64,000 nucleotides of DNA. It comes from Gracilaria gracilis (taxonomy: Eukaryota > Rhodophyta > Florideophyceae > Gracilariales > Gracilariaceae). The notes below the pieces were generated by a model. That model did no database searches. It was not told the DNA's origin and saw only the letters and a program-made list of their open reading frames with translations. Position 1 is the stretch's first letter. Every line of letters starts with the position of its first letter. Below, one piece after another: positions 50,305-60,904 of the stretch. Location: contig JARGSG010000138.1 in the NCBI GenBank assembly GCA_030374805.1, positions 37,138-101,137 of the forward strand, given 5' to 3'. A program made the position numbers and the translations under genes.

Positions 50305-51744
50305 TAACCAACTTGCCGCACGCCCGCCACAGCTTGAGTAGCGTGGACGCGCATAAAGTTGGACTGACCTGTATCATTTCCGACGCCACGTTATCACGTC
50401 CAATCGATCTTCCCCTTTTTTGCATCCTTGATCGAATTTTCCAGTACCATCTGGAAGGAGTCCGGAACGTCAAATGAGACTGTTTTCACCCCACATTCTG
50501 GTGGCTGGTACTCGGCAATAAACTCATAGTCCTGTGGGTCTAATAGATTTTCACGTTCCAGTGCCCGTGCGCTATGTTGAGATCGTAATTTCATTACCGA
50601 GTTGATTCGGTTCACTGTTTGAGATGCTGTTTCGTCCTCGGAGGTGTCAAGAAATTCGTCCTACAGTTGTCTCTTCTTTGCCCGACAAGTCGATGGTACT
50701 GCAACTGCCTGCAAACCAGAATCACTCTGCAATATTCACACTTGCTGGTGATAAGCTGAGCGTGGTACGTAGTGCAGTATATCTGGGGGTGTCTCTAACC
50801 ACCAGCGGAGTAACAGCCGACAAGCACATAGAACGCGTACAAAATGCCCAACGTCGATTGGGAAGCCTAGCCGGTGCTGGTCTGCACCGGAATGGATTTG
50901 ATACGCGCAGCTGTGTGAGTTTGTACCGCGCATTTGTGAGGTCGATTTACGAGTATGCGTTGCATCTTGTACCGCTCACACCACATTTGGAAATGGCGAT
51001 AGTGAAGCTTGAAGCAACATTCTTCAAACTGATTCTTGGAAGAATGGCATCTCGGTTTGGAACATATCGGGTGCCGATGATGCGTGCACTTTGTCGTTTA
51101 GAGTCTGCGGCTCTGCGACGAATTGTGCTCGCCTCCAAACGTCTACGGCACTATCAATCGTGTCGTGAAAAGGCATTGAACCTTGACTTGGAACACAGAT
51201 CGCGACAGTTGAAGGTGAACCGGGCATGTCGGCAGCTGTCGCTGTATAATGCGCATCCTTCAATTTCGGCATTGCGATCTGAAATTGATAATGTGTGTAC
51301 AACCAAAATAGGAAGGATACGGGTTGTGGAGTGGAAACTTGCCTCGGCAAGACGCGTTCGCAAAATTCCGTGTGCGGCAAATGGAAAATACCCACCCGTT
51401 CTTCGGTTGCGCAAAGTTTCGCACCGAATGATGGGTATCCGATGGTACTTCAATGAGTTCCCAGCGAACCTAGTGGGGGCACGTGATGTTCTTGGACACG
51501 AGTACTAGAAGTACGGAAGACTGAAGGTACTACTCGGAATGGAAGATTAGTCACCTGGAGAAAGGCAGGAGGTGACCGAAATACTAGAGGTACTGGAAGA
51601 AGCACAGTTGTGAATCTGTAGTAAGAATGATTGCGTTGGTTTGTAATTGACCAAGTTAGTTTACATCTTGACAGTGTTACCCTGCTGCTCTTAATGGGAC
51701 ATTGGGAACACTTTAAATGAAATTGCACTTGATTGACAAAAAAA
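50305..51744 (+). mobile_element. Second LINE with the same 5' inversion
   Basis: Plus-strand LINE 3' part 50,688-51,744 (A tail 51,738-51,744) preceded by the inverted linker-RT piece 50,305-50,687. The flip point and a nearby substitution (CCTACAG for CCAACAG) are the same as at 36,070-36,095, although the flanking copia positions differ. Confidence 0.85.
50624..51508 (+). pseudogene. LINE ORF2 C-terminal half
   Basis: ORF2 from SMVLQLPANQNHS through the C-terminal basic region, truncated by TAG at 51,506 (HEY then stop). A second stop lies further on before the A tail. The first 25 residues of the frame come from the inverted junction. Confidence 0.82.
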
Positions 51745-51848
51745 CACCCGACGCAACGAGAAGACGGAGATAAAGAAGCAGTGAAACGGGTGAAAGGCAG
51801 TGTAAGAGAACGGCGAGAGACGAACGATAACGGCAGAAGTCAGCGGGG
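51745..51848 (-). other. Copia B' leader start
   Basis: Same leader as after the tandem-unit primer sites (ACACCCGACGCAACGA on the plus strand). The LINE A tail interrupts it at 51,744. Confidence 0.75.
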
Positions 51849-51862
51849 CTGGGCCCATAACC
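51849..51862 (-). promoter_or_regulatory. Copia B' primer binding site
   Basis: Reverse-strand GGTTATGGGCCCAG next to the LTR end at 51,863. Confidence 0.85.
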
Positions 51863-52650
51863 TGATGAAGGTTATAGCTGGGAAGGGAAGGTTGATGCAA
51901 AGGGAAGGTGGGGATATGCAAAGGAAGTTCGCCAGCTCTGGCTCGGATTTACCTGGAGGTGCTTCTGTCACAACTTATATAGCACTGCGTCGTCGCACTA
52001 CCGCTCACTTCCACTCAGAGTAAAACCTAAGCCAACAAGCGGGGACACTCAATACTGCCAATCATCATCTAACATAACATGGTAACACTGCCACAATTCA
52101 TGACAGCTTACAACTAACAAGGCACAACAGTGCACAACAGTGCACAACAAGTTACGTGCCTACTCAACAATTTACGTGCCTACACGTAACGATGACCATG
52201 CACAGATTCACATCGTGCCAATACACTGTAATCCGTACACCACACCAATATGTGTATGCTCCAGCTCACCAAGTACCACCTAACCACAAATTCACTTACC
52301 AAAACATGTTACCACAGTGTTCGTGTAATCCTCATGACTGTACCTGACTCATCACCATAGCGCACCAAGTTGCATCAATGTGTTCAACTTGTCCACGTAC
52401 ATAGCTGTGCACACTGTCCAGCATACCCATCTGTGATAGCTACACACGTGTAGCCCAGAACAACCCAGTAGTGCCATAACACTTGTACACACTACGTTGC
52501 ATGTGCACATTTGCAGTAGCCAATCAGAATCCAGTTTCACGTTGAGTTTGCACAAACGCGCATATGCGCTTTTCCAGCACCACCCTCCAAAATAGCCCAT
52601 GCTCCCCTGCACTTTTGGTTTCAGCGACAGCACTCGGTCAACATCCAACA
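51863..52650 (-). repeat. LTR B, 5' LTR of B'
   Basis: About 788 bp on the minus strand, from TGTTGGATGTTGACC (52,650) to TTCATCA (51,863). It is complete, with TATATAAG near 51,978. Confidence 0.9.
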
Positions 52651-52669
52651 GTCAGTCCTTCCGGTTGGT

Positions 52670-52750
52670 CTCGGACTACTAGGAAGCAAAGTTGCAGGGG
52701 ACGATGGGCAATTTTGGGAACCCTCTTCGCAAAAGCGCATACGTCGGTGT
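52670..52750 (+). repeat. LTR-like fragment related to the start of LTR A/B
   Basis: AAGTTGCAGGGGACGATGGG, then CAAAAGCGCATACG, matching the U3 start module of LTR A. The rest is absent. Confidence 0.5.
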
Positions 52751-52985
52751 TCTCGGAATGCTAGTCTAGTATGCTAGATGGCTAGTTATGAAAATAAAAT
52801 TCCGAAAAAACCAGCAATTTCGCAGATTGCGCTAGTTGCCAAGGGAAAATTTTTTTTCTTTGGAAATCGCATTTCCACGTGCCGCAGTTGAACTCCATTT
52901 CTTGAAGTTGTATGCTTGTTTGCAGTTCGTGCGCCACTGCCCGTTACCTCACATTCGTCGCAGGCGTCAAAATCACTCAAAAAAT
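52751..52985. other. No recognisable feature
   Basis: AT-rich start, then mixed sequence. I see no ORF or repeat of note. Confidence 0.4.
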
Positions 52986-54988
52986 TTACTCTCGAGTCAC
53001 CAGCGCTGGTTTATTCCAACTCGGCATTCGTATCCTGAGTCTCAGTTTCCCTAAACGTGAAGTTAAAGAAGTCCAACGGACAGCTCTCCCCATTCTGGTA
53101 CACCCTCTAAGCCCCAAAGCGGCTTCCAACCCCTCCAGCCTCTTCTCCTCCTGCTCCTCCAATATACGCTCCGCCGTCCTCGTAGCCGCCGCCGCACTCC
53201 CGAAACCCACCAACGGCGCACCACCCGGAAGCTACGGCGGCAAAAACACCTTCCCATCCTCGTCCACCATCACCCCACCTTTCCTTATCTTCTTCAGTCG
53301 ACTCCCCACACCTTCTCCTTCTTCTTCTTCTCCCCCCCTCTCCCTCACACTCCCCCGCCCACCCCGAGAACCAGGCGTCACAGGCGAACCTTTACCTGCT
53401 CCCTTTCCCACCCTTAATCCCCCTCCCCTCACCATTTCCTTCAAATCCATCAGCAATTTGCCCGCCTTCTCCCCCTGTCACACTTGCTCCTCCAACACTT
53501 CAACCCTACCCTTGAGCCCCATGTCCTCCTTTCGCAGCCTCCCCATCTCCCTCGCCACGCACTCCAACATCCCATTCACATGTCCCACAGCCCCCACCCC
53601 AGTCAACTTCATCCTCTTCAGAATCGTCGAAATCAATTCCATCGGCACCCCAACTTCCGACACACTCAGCACCACCTCTCCCATGTCTGCCACCATCTCC
53701 GACAGCATGTCGTCGAAGTTCTCCTTCAAACTCCCCCCAAGCTTGTTGGATGTCATGCTGTCACTGACATCAAGCTCTTCACATGTGACAAGTCTAGAAT
53801 GATACCTTGGTATGTGAAACTATGACTGATATCGTTCTGTACGCTCCACTGTGTTAGATGGTTGAAGAGGCACCATTGGATGAACGTGTCAGATATGGTG
53901 CTGTGTCGAATATCAAGGTGTTGAGATGGGTTCGTACAGACAGACTGTACACGAGGACACGTTGTCTAGAGTGGTCGAGGTGTACAGTGTGCACATGTAC
54001 CAATGTGGATACTTGGTACATGGTGCACGAGTGTTGACACTGTTGAGTGGTTGACATCATGTTCGAGTAGTGCTGCATGCACATGTACGTATCTGGATGC
54101 ATGGAACTTGTTGGCTGTGTTTGGTTCACGTCATATGGTCTACAGGTACTTGTTGCTGACGTGTGACTTGGTGAGCCTAGATATACACATTATGGCGTCG
54201 TGTACTGATTACAGGTTGCAGGCAACAGGTGTGGGTGTTTGTGTATGGATTGTCGGGGTCTGGTCATTATGGTGCGCTGTCGTATTGTGTGCATGCACTG
54301 TCATGGATGCGCATGGTTGTACATTGTTGTACATTGTTGTGCAGTATTGTACGGAATTGTTTTGCACTGTTGTGCACTGCTGTGCACTGTTGTGCCTTGT
54401 TACTTGTAAGCTGTCATGAATTGTGGCAGCGTTACCATGTCATGTTAGAAGATGATTGGTAGTATTGAGTGTCCCTGCTTAGAGGCTTAGGTTTTACTCA
54501 GAGTTGGAGTTGTTCGGTGGTGCGACGAAGAGATGCTATATAAGTCGTGAGCTAAGCACCTCCAAGTAAATCCCAGCCAGAGCTGGCGAACTTTCTTTGC
54601 ATATCCCCATCTTTCCCTTGCATCAACCTTCCCTTCCCAGCTATAACCTCCATCAAAGCTTCCTCACCCGTTCCTCCATTTCCCCCATAAACCTTCTCTC
54701 CGGTCCTCCTCCTCCATCCCCAACCCCATCACCTCCACTGCATCCTCCATCCCGATTACAAACCCTTTGACTCACACAACTCCCCTCAGTACCCCCTCCC
54801 TCCCGCGGTGGCGTCTCTGGCACTTCCGTCCTATACAGCAGATCCATTAGCTCTTCGTCATCAACGTATCCGTTCGACATCCCGAGAAAAGACGGCGTCC
54901 GGCGATAAACGACTTGAACAGGCCTGAGCGACTTACCACAACCCTCGTCCTTGCCACCCCTGATCACAGCCGTTACACTCGTGGCCAC
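52986..54988 (-). pseudogene. Coiled-coil protein gene split by a solo LTR B
   Basis: A single minus-strand frame, once the LTR at 53,744-54,656 and one AAGCT duplication are removed: start at 54,988 (MATSVTAVIRGG), Gly-rich segment, then EMEERVRKL joined to GGSLKENFDDMLSEM, a helical region ending EEQV, a basic/acidic linker and GKVFLPP...LPGGAPLVGFG, then a charged helical C-terminus (TAERILEEQEEKRLEGLE) ending at 52,986. In-frame TGA (53,478) and TAG (53,232) add to the LTR damage. I do not recognise the family. Its composition recalls the ParB-like protein's linkers and it may be part of the same mobile unit. Confidence 0.65.
53744..54656 (+). repeat. Solo LTR B with AAGCT target duplications
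   Basis: 913 bp, TGTTGGATG ... CTCCATCA, flanked by AAGCT at 53,739-53,743 and 54,657-54,661. It is diverged from the other LTR B copies, with a TATATAAG box near 54,537, so probably older. Confidence 0.9.
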
Positions 54989-55297
54989 ACACCTTTCTAC
55001 CCCGCAGGCCTATTTGTATCACAGTTTCTATACCTCAATTTCCCGCCATCCCCAAAAACTCCATTTCTCCCAGATATTTCCATATTTTCGCTTTTTTCCT
55101 TTCAGTACCATCCCACAAAACCAATCCACAGCGCCCGTTCCTTAACTCCTTACTATTAAATCATCCCCTTCATACTTCATTTCCACATCTCTTTTCATAA
55201 ACACATTCATCAGTCCTAATCCCTTCATACCCACCTACCTCATTCTTTCAACTACCTAGTCATAAAAACTATCTTTTCCTCTGAAACCACTTTATCG

Positions 55298-56107
55298 ATG
55301 TATACATCGGCAACGCCGTTCTCTACTCAAGCATCTCTCCCTTCCTCTCCTGTAGCACAATATCTCCCCACAGCATCCAACAAATTCGACATAATGACCT
55401 CGCCTTTTTCTTCTCTCCGCTCCACCCACACCCCAGCTGTTGTTGTATGCAGAGGCCGCATTAGCTCCATGCTTTACGACCACGGTACCCCTCAAGATAC
55501 CATTCTTTCACTTCAAGATTTCATAGCCGCACACGGCATTCCGCAAGGTCCCATTTTCTTCTGCGGCAGGAGCAACTTGTTGGAAACAGTAATTCGCTCC
55601 TTCCCTCCATCTCGCAGAAAAGACTTGGTCTTCATCCAGAACGGCCACATTCTTCCCACTCTTTCAAAACATGGTCTTCATCACACCACACGAGCTGTTC
55701 TTTACATCGCCGTACCCACTCTCGCTGCCCCTCCACAGGATGGCGTCACCCCTCTTACTCCCAACGGCCTCACAACTGTCACCGGAAAATGGGCTTTCGC
55801 ACTAGCTCAACGCTTCTTTAACGAAGGTCTCACTTGCAATATCGTTGACGAAGACGCCTTCTCTAAATCCTACTACAAAAAGCTCGTCTGGATCTCTTCA
55901 TTCAACCTAGTTGGTTCCTCTCAAGGCTTCATTACCATGCATGAGGTGGCCACCGGCTACAATATCATAGTCTCAACGATAATGAAGGAACTACTCGGCA
56001 TAGTCTCTTCCAACACAGCTATCTCCTACAATATCCCCTCCACAGTACAATCCCTCCTCGCCTACGGCAGCACTCTTACCTCCTTCCACGCCTCATTCTC
56101 TGAGTAA
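55298..56107 (+). CDS. Possible Rossmann-type reductase-like protein
   Basis: A 269-residue intronless frame. The N-terminal 45 residues are Ser/Thr-rich and could be a targeting or linker sequence. A beta-alpha alternation follows (AVVVCRGRISSML, PIFFCGRSNLLETVI), then DLVFIQNGHILPTL and RAVLYIAVPTLAAPP. The middle has WAFALAQRFFNEGLTCNIVDEDAF and the helical KLVWISSFNLVGSSQG. The order VFIQNG then KLVWISSFN recalls the ketopantoate reductase/6-phosphogluconate dehydrogenase fold, in which a VQNG loop precedes an all-helical C-terminal domain. A canonical GxGxxG loop is not evident, so catalytic activity is doubtful. It is convergent with the dioxygenase gene. Assignment is tentative. Confidence 0.5.
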   Translation: MYTSATPFSTQASLPSSPVAQYLPTASNKFDIMTSPFSSLRSTHTPAVVVCRGRISSMLYDHGTPQDTILSLQDFIAAHGIPQGPIFFCGRSNLLETVIRSFPPSRRKDLVFIQNGHILPTLSKHGLHHTTRAVLYIAVPTLAAPPQDGVTPLTPNGLTTVTGKWAFALAQRFFNEGLTCNIVDEDAFSKSYYKKLVWISSFNLVGSSQGFITMHEVATGYNIIVSTIMKELLGIVSSNTAISYNIPSTVQSLLAYGSTLTSFHASFSE

Positions 56108-56429
56108 AAATTGAGAAATGCTTACTTCTATCTTTCCTCCGAGGAAACCAAGAGAGCGGGCTTGGCTGACCCTGCCCCTTTTTACACCAACTATGTCAAT
56201 GTTCTTAGAAAAGACATTCTCTTTTAGTACCAGTACTACTTTGGTCTCATTTTGTAAAACGATATCTTCGCACAATACTCTCTCTCCTTACTCCACGCTT
56301 TGTAACTGATTTTCTTTCTTCCACAATACTTTTATGCTCACATTATATCAAAACATTCGTTAATTTCTCAGTACTAGTCAAGTCACCTCACTCTCACACA
56401 CATAACGCTACACGCCCTACATGTTTTAT

Positions 56430-57870
56430 CTAGTCCTTCTCATAATCCATTATCGTCGGTCCCTCCTCGTAGTCCCCATCCGTGTTATCAGCCTTGTGGC
56501 CTTGTACCTCGTCATCTTCCTCTTCGTAATCCTCCTCTCCAACTTCCTCTTCATCCATTTCAAAGTTGCTCACAGAACTTTCCTCCTCGTCCAGCTGGTC
56601 ATTCGGGACTTCCTCGAGTTCAAATTCCTCATCGAAGAATTTGGGCCGAAAAGCAGGCTGCCTGTGCACCGCATCAGGGAGCTTGTATCCCTGATGCGGA
56701 AAGTAAATATGATACCGTGGACAATTCTTTTTCACCAGCGCATCCATGTACCCAGCCCCAGCATGAAACACATCTCCCCTTCCAATCAACATGGAGTACG
56801 GTGGAACCCTGAACTTCTTCACAACCATCGTACGAGACAGCCTCTTCAAACTCTTGTCATCCGTCACATACATATTATGTGACCTCTCACATACCCATAT
56901 CATAAAAGAGCTCCCCCCGGGGGCCGTCATGAAGAATCCTGGATTCTCCCCATTGTTCTTCTCCACATTCGTCAACCCTTTGAAATCGGTGTGCAACACC
57001 TGCCTCGGGCATCCCTCCCCCGTACACAACACAAATCCTTCTGTTTCCGGCGCATACATCCTCTTCTTCGCCCTACTGTTGTTACACAGACGAAGAGCGG
57101 CTGCTATCTGCCCAAACCAAGCATCCAACAACTTTCTCTTTTTCACCATCATCACATTCTTCTCATCCAATTCCTTATAATTCACAATCCCCCTTCTTCG
57201 TGGTAATGTATCGCCCAATGCCCTGCATCCTATCCCCCGCGTTCTTCCCATCTGCCGTATTGATGATAGGGTTCCATCTCTTGCGGTTCTCCTCGAACTT
57301 GAGGTCCGGCTGTTCCAAGAAATCCTTGTGAAAGAACTCCAACAAACTCTCTGTCACATCTTCATCCAACACCACCCCCCTCTTCTTCGCCTCATCTGAC
57401 ATGCCTTCGTCACTTCCAAATTCCTCCAGCACACAGAATCCTCTCTCCATCAACTCCATTCTCTTCGCGGCAAAATACTCTCGCGCGAGGTCATTCCTCT
57501 CCATCGCCGGCATCCAAAGAGCCTCTTCCTCCCTTTTCGGCTTTCCATTCAACGGGGGCTTCACCACAAGAACTGGTTCCTTCGTATTCCCCAGTTCTTT
57601 GTGCACATTCCGGGCTGCATGCCAGTACACCGCGTGATGCATCGCCCTCAAATCCTCCACCGTTAAACAACCCGCCCTATGCTGCTTTCGTAGGTGAAGC
57701 ATATCCATCCACGGGTGCTGGTGTTTCACAGCATTCTTCCCTTCCGCCCACTCACTCGGCAGTGCACTCTCCATATTTGTCCACGACATATCAGATCCCC
57801 CGGTGTACTTTCCAGCTGTCTTCATCTCCTTCGGGAGAACATCCGGATTGTTATCCTCAAAGCCACGCAT
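56430..57870 (-). CDS. Fe(II)/2-oxoglutarate dioxygenase-like protein (frameshifted)
   Basis: The start ATG at 57,870 shares one base with the upstream stop (TAATG). The first frame runs 231 residues to 57,175: MRGFEDNNPDVL, a region with HHAVYWHAARNVHKEL, then RWNPIINTADG and GIGRYITTKKG. The protein continues in another frame from about 57,190 (GIVNYKELDEKN), most simply by an indel in a five-C run at 57,189-57,193. The second part holds a double-stranded beta-helix pattern: HTD (metal ligands, QVLHTDFKGL), SFMIWVCERSHNMYV, the VPPYSMLIGRGDVFHAG segment with the distal His, and RYHIYFPHQGY with the 2-oxoglutarate-binding Arg. The acidic C-terminus is disordered. Dioxygenases of this fold oxidise nucleic acid or protein; the substrate is unknown. 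Confidence 0.65.
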
Positions 57871-57872
57871 TA
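57868..57872 (-). promoter_or_regulatory. TAATG stop-start junction
   Basis: The TAA of the ParB-like frame and the ATG of the dioxygenase frame share one A. This arrangement supports coupled termination-reinitiation from one mRNA and is unusual for cellular eukaryotic genes. Confidence 0.6.
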
Positions 57873-60371
57873 CTTCTTCACCTTCAGCCCCCCCTCCCCC
57901 CCCGGTTCATCCCCAACAAATCCACTATCCTCCTCACTCCTATCACTCTCCTCCTCGCCCTTACTGGACGACATCACATTGATTTTCTGCTTCTTAAAGA
58001 ACTTCTTCAATGCAGTCTTCGTCATTTTCCTGAACAGGTTACCAACCTGCAAAGGTATGTCCACAGAAGATGTGTTCACCGTACCCTTCCTTCTTCGCTT
58101 CGGGGCAGGTTGCACATCATCTTCATCCTCGTCGTCAGTAAGCACCACAGAAGTTCTCTTCCTCGTTTTCCTCTTCTTCCCCACGACCCGTCCAACCTCC
58201 TCTTCTCTCAAGCGACCCGGAACCACCTTACGTTTTGTGCTACATCTTAACACCGGTGGTTTTGGTTCAGGGCTTTCCACCACCATGAGATCGTTCTCCA
58301 TCTCAGCAGATGGAGCCCTGGCCGTCCCTTCCGGTTCCACAACCTCTTCATTAACCTCCTCTACAACGTTCTCTTCCTCTGAACTTCGCAGCGGTACTTT
58401 AAAGTGTTGTTCCAGCTTGTTACCTGCAGTATTCACCCTCCTAGACACCATCCCGTCCCACAAACGCTTTGCTCCTGCGAGCTCCATTTTGGCTGTTTGC
58501 TTCCCGAGATATTCCAAGACAGATACCCCCTTTCCTCCAATCTTGAGAACCGTCTGCATCACTTCCTCAACTGTCATCTTCTTCCTCTTGGCAGTCAAGT
58601 CGCAAAGCTTAAATATACCAATTGCACACTGAGAGAAGTGCTTCCTCATATCCTCAAAATGGCCCGTCCTCCCTGCAGAGAACATTCTCAGTCGCACACG
58701 CCATTGCAAGCAACGGACGACGAAACGGAATTCCCCATCTGTGAGTCCTATAAGGAGGTCACTGGACACATATGTGGGCGTCAGCGCCGGCCCCTCCTCA
58801 CACACCTTCTCAAAGAATTGGAGAAGCCCCTCGCTTTGCACAAACTTCAGAGCCAGTGCCGCATAGCGATTCAAGTGACGCATATTATAGTCCCCGATAA
58901 CCCCACTTCTTTTCAACGCGCACGCTATCTGTTTCGGCGTCACCTTCCTCACATCCACTCTTCCTTCGACAATGATGTTTTCAACGAAGGACACCGTGCT
59001 GTGAAGCTTGTCTGCGAAAGAGATCTTCAGAACATTGGAGCTAATCTCGTTCAGGAGATTGGCAAGTCCTAGCACTTCATTCATGACCATCGGATTACCA
59101 TCCTTCCTCGTCCCTAACACAACATCCAGATACTTCACTATATCCTCCCATTTCCCTCCTTCCTCACGCAGGTCCTGTAACACAAGAAATCGGTGATATC
59201 CGTCTATAAGTGTTACAGACAGCACAAGTCTCCCGTCAACGATGTCACTCGCATCCAAATCGCCTTCAAGTGTAACGGCAATCGAACCGGAGGAGGGAGG
59301 CCAACCAAAGTTGTGGCACTTCATTTTCGTGGCCTCCTTGTGCGCCAGGTTCCCACTGCGAACCGTCTTTTTCGTGATTTCAATCATCTCGATATCCGTC
59401 GTCAACCGCTGATGAACATAGTCGGCGAGGGATATCTTCGGTAGCGGCAGCGTGGTGTCCACCTCATCCGACGTAACTTTATCTCCTACATCGAACAAAT
59501 CCCCCTCAGTTCCACCCAGGGAAGCCTTAGTAGTCCCAATCACCTCCACAACATCGTCATCGGAGTCATCCACGATGTTAACCCTCTCAATTTCTCCCAC
59601 CAGTTTCTTCACCCCTTTAGAACCTCCTCGTCCTCTTCCTCTCGTTGGTGGAGACTGGAGTTTGGCGATTTTAGAGGACTGCTCAGCCGATTCCTTGACC
59701 TCCTCAACATCTTCACTCTCAGGCTGAGAGATGGAGGACTTCCCGGCCCCAGGGTGCGGAATGGGGTGCGAAGTGGGACTCTGGGGAATCTCAGTTGAGG
59801 CCATCATCGACGTATTCCAGGCATAAAACCCAGCCGATACCAATTCGGCGAGCTTACTCGGGGGTTCCTCCGAACCTTGGAAACGGTAAGGGTACTTCGC
59901 GTCTAGATGACTTGAAATATTCGTCCTCCAGATAACCACCAAATCCTCACCCTCTAAGACAGTGGCGCTTAAAAGATGGCCATGCATCCAACGGAAGAGC
60001 TCCTTCCCGGTACCACCACCAGGCCCCACGCCACGTACTTCCGCAGTACCAATTTCAACCCTGTTCTTGTCCTTTCCAAGGCTTATGAACAAAGATACAA
60101 AGTCGCCACCTTTTACCTTATGTGGCGCGGGAGTACTCGTCTTCTTCTTCATCGCGCGCAGTGTGCCCCGCTCGGAACGCGATTTCGCCATACGAGGCAT
60201 GGAGACCTTCGCCTTTCCTCTTCCTCGCGCAAACGGCACCATTTCTGACCCCTCGCTATTCCTCTTCGATCGCGCTGACTCCCGCTCCCTTTTATGGTTG
60301 AGAGGCGCCATGTTGTATGCAAAGGGTTCCAACAATTCGAAACGCGGATTACGACCGTCGAGAATGCTCAC
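57870..60371 (-). CDS. Large ParB-like domain protein
   Basis: An 833-residue protein; ATG at 60,371, with an alternative at residue 21 (MAPLNHKRERES). The N-terminus is basic and low complexity (ARSKRNSEGS, ARGRGKAKVSM). A globular block at about 85-195 (DFVSLFISLGKDKNRVEIG, FRWMHGHLLSATVLEGEDL) is followed by an acidic linker. Around residues 340-420 a ParB/sulfiredoxin-like segment shows DIEMIEITKK, SLVSVTLIDGYHRF-type residues (IDGYHRFLVLQDL) and a helical domain continuing to about 640. The C-terminus has nuclear-localisation-like clusters (GKKRKTRKR, APKRRRKG). ParB-fold proteins bind DNA and some cut it. The frame is intact and ends TAATG into the dioxygenase. Partitioning, transposition or regulation are all possible roles. 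Confidence 0.6.
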   Translation of the reverse strand: MSILDGRNPRFELLEPFAYNMAPLNHKRERESARSKRNSEGSEMVPFARGRGKAKVSMPRMAKSRSERGTLRAMKKKTSTPAPHKVKGGDFVSLFISLGKDKNRVEIGTAEVRGVGPGGGTGKELFRWMHGHLLSATVLEGEDLVVIWRTNISSHLDAKYPYRFQGSEEPPSKLAELVSAGFYAWNTSMMASTEIPQSPTSHPIPHPGAGKSSISQPESEDVEEVKESAEQSSKIAKLQSPPTRGRGRGGSKGVKKLVGEIERVNIVDDSDDDVVEVIGTTKASLGGTEGDLFDVGDKVTSDEVDTTLPLPKISLADYVHQRLTTDIEMIEITKKTVRSGNLAHKEATKMKCHNFGWPPSSGSIAVTLEGDLDASDIVDGRLVLSVTLIDGYHRFLVLQDLREEGGKWEDIVKYLDVVLGTRKDGNPMVMNEVLGLANLLNEISSNVLKISFADKLHSTVSFVENIIVEGRVDVRKVTPKQIACALKRSGVIGDYNMRHLNRYAALALKFVQSEGLLQFFEKVCEEGPALTPTYVSSDLLIGLTDGEFRFVVRCLQWRVRLRMFSAGRTGHFEDMRKHFSQCAIGIFKLCDLTAKRKKMTVEEVMQTVLKIGGKGVSVLEYLGKQTAKMELAGAKRLWDGMVSRRVNTAGNKLEQHFKVPLRSSEEENVVEEVNEEVVEPEGTARAPSAEMENDLMVVESPEPKPPVLRCSTKRKVVPGRLREEEVGRVVGKKRKTRKRTSVVLTDDEDEDDVQPAPKRRRKGTVNTSSVDIPLQVGNLFRKMTKTALKKFFKKQKINVMSSSKGEEESDRSEEDSGFVGDEPGGEGGLKVKK

Positions 60372-60614
60372 GAGAACCTATAGTGGACGTTCCCTTCTCA
60401 ATCACGTTCGTTGCCTTCACTTCCTGACCGAACACTGCGCCCACTCAATATAGAATTGAACTCAAGGGGTTCCGTATTTCACGTTTTAGAATTCACTATC
60501 GCTTTATTTAGAAAGTTAAATGATCGTCATAACTACCACGTACGCATAGCTATAGAATAAAGGCACCCAGTTTTGAAGAAAAAACATGAATTGCGTCCGT
60601 TAAGTTTTCTGCAT
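60372..60614. other. Upstream region of the ParB-like gene
   Basis: About 240 bp with no gene. It probably holds the promoter for the minus-strand pair; I see no clear TATA box. Confidence 0.35.
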
Positions 60615-60830
60615 GGACAGCGGCCCGGGGTAGAGTGGCGCTTCATCAGTGTCCTGATGAAGCGCCACACCCCGGACCGCTGTCCAGCGCCACACCATCC
60701 CGGACCGCTGTCCATGCGCAGTGGCCGATGAAGTTGGACGACACCTCCGACGGCTGTCCACGTGCTGTGGCGGAAGAAGTTAGATGACACCCCGGACGGC
60801 TGTCCACGGCAGAAAAAAAATTAATTTTTC

Positions 60831-60904
60831 GGACAGCGGTCCGTGGTGGAGTGGCGCTTCATCAGTGCCGTGATGAAGCGCCACTCCACCCCGGACAGCT
60901 GTCC
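60831..60904. repeat. Representative near-perfect hairpin of the foldback arm
   Basis: The arm GGACAGCGGTCCGTGGTGGA, continuing GTGGCGCTTCATCA, pairs over about 34 bases with TGATGAAGCGCCAC onward, around the 6-nt loop GTGCCG. Confidence 0.8.

Noticed and set aside
52912..53802. Plus-strand 296-codon frame rich in Ser and Pro
   Set aside because: It is the antisense of the coiled-coil frame; the Ser/Pro runs reflect Gly/Glu codons on the other strand.
53484..53825. His/Pro-rich plus-strand frame
   Set aside because: Low-complexity antisense of the coiled-coil pseudogene.
57694..58632. Plus-strand 312-codon frame
   Set aside because: Antisense shadow of the ParB-like gene C-terminus (acidic and basic runs read backwards).
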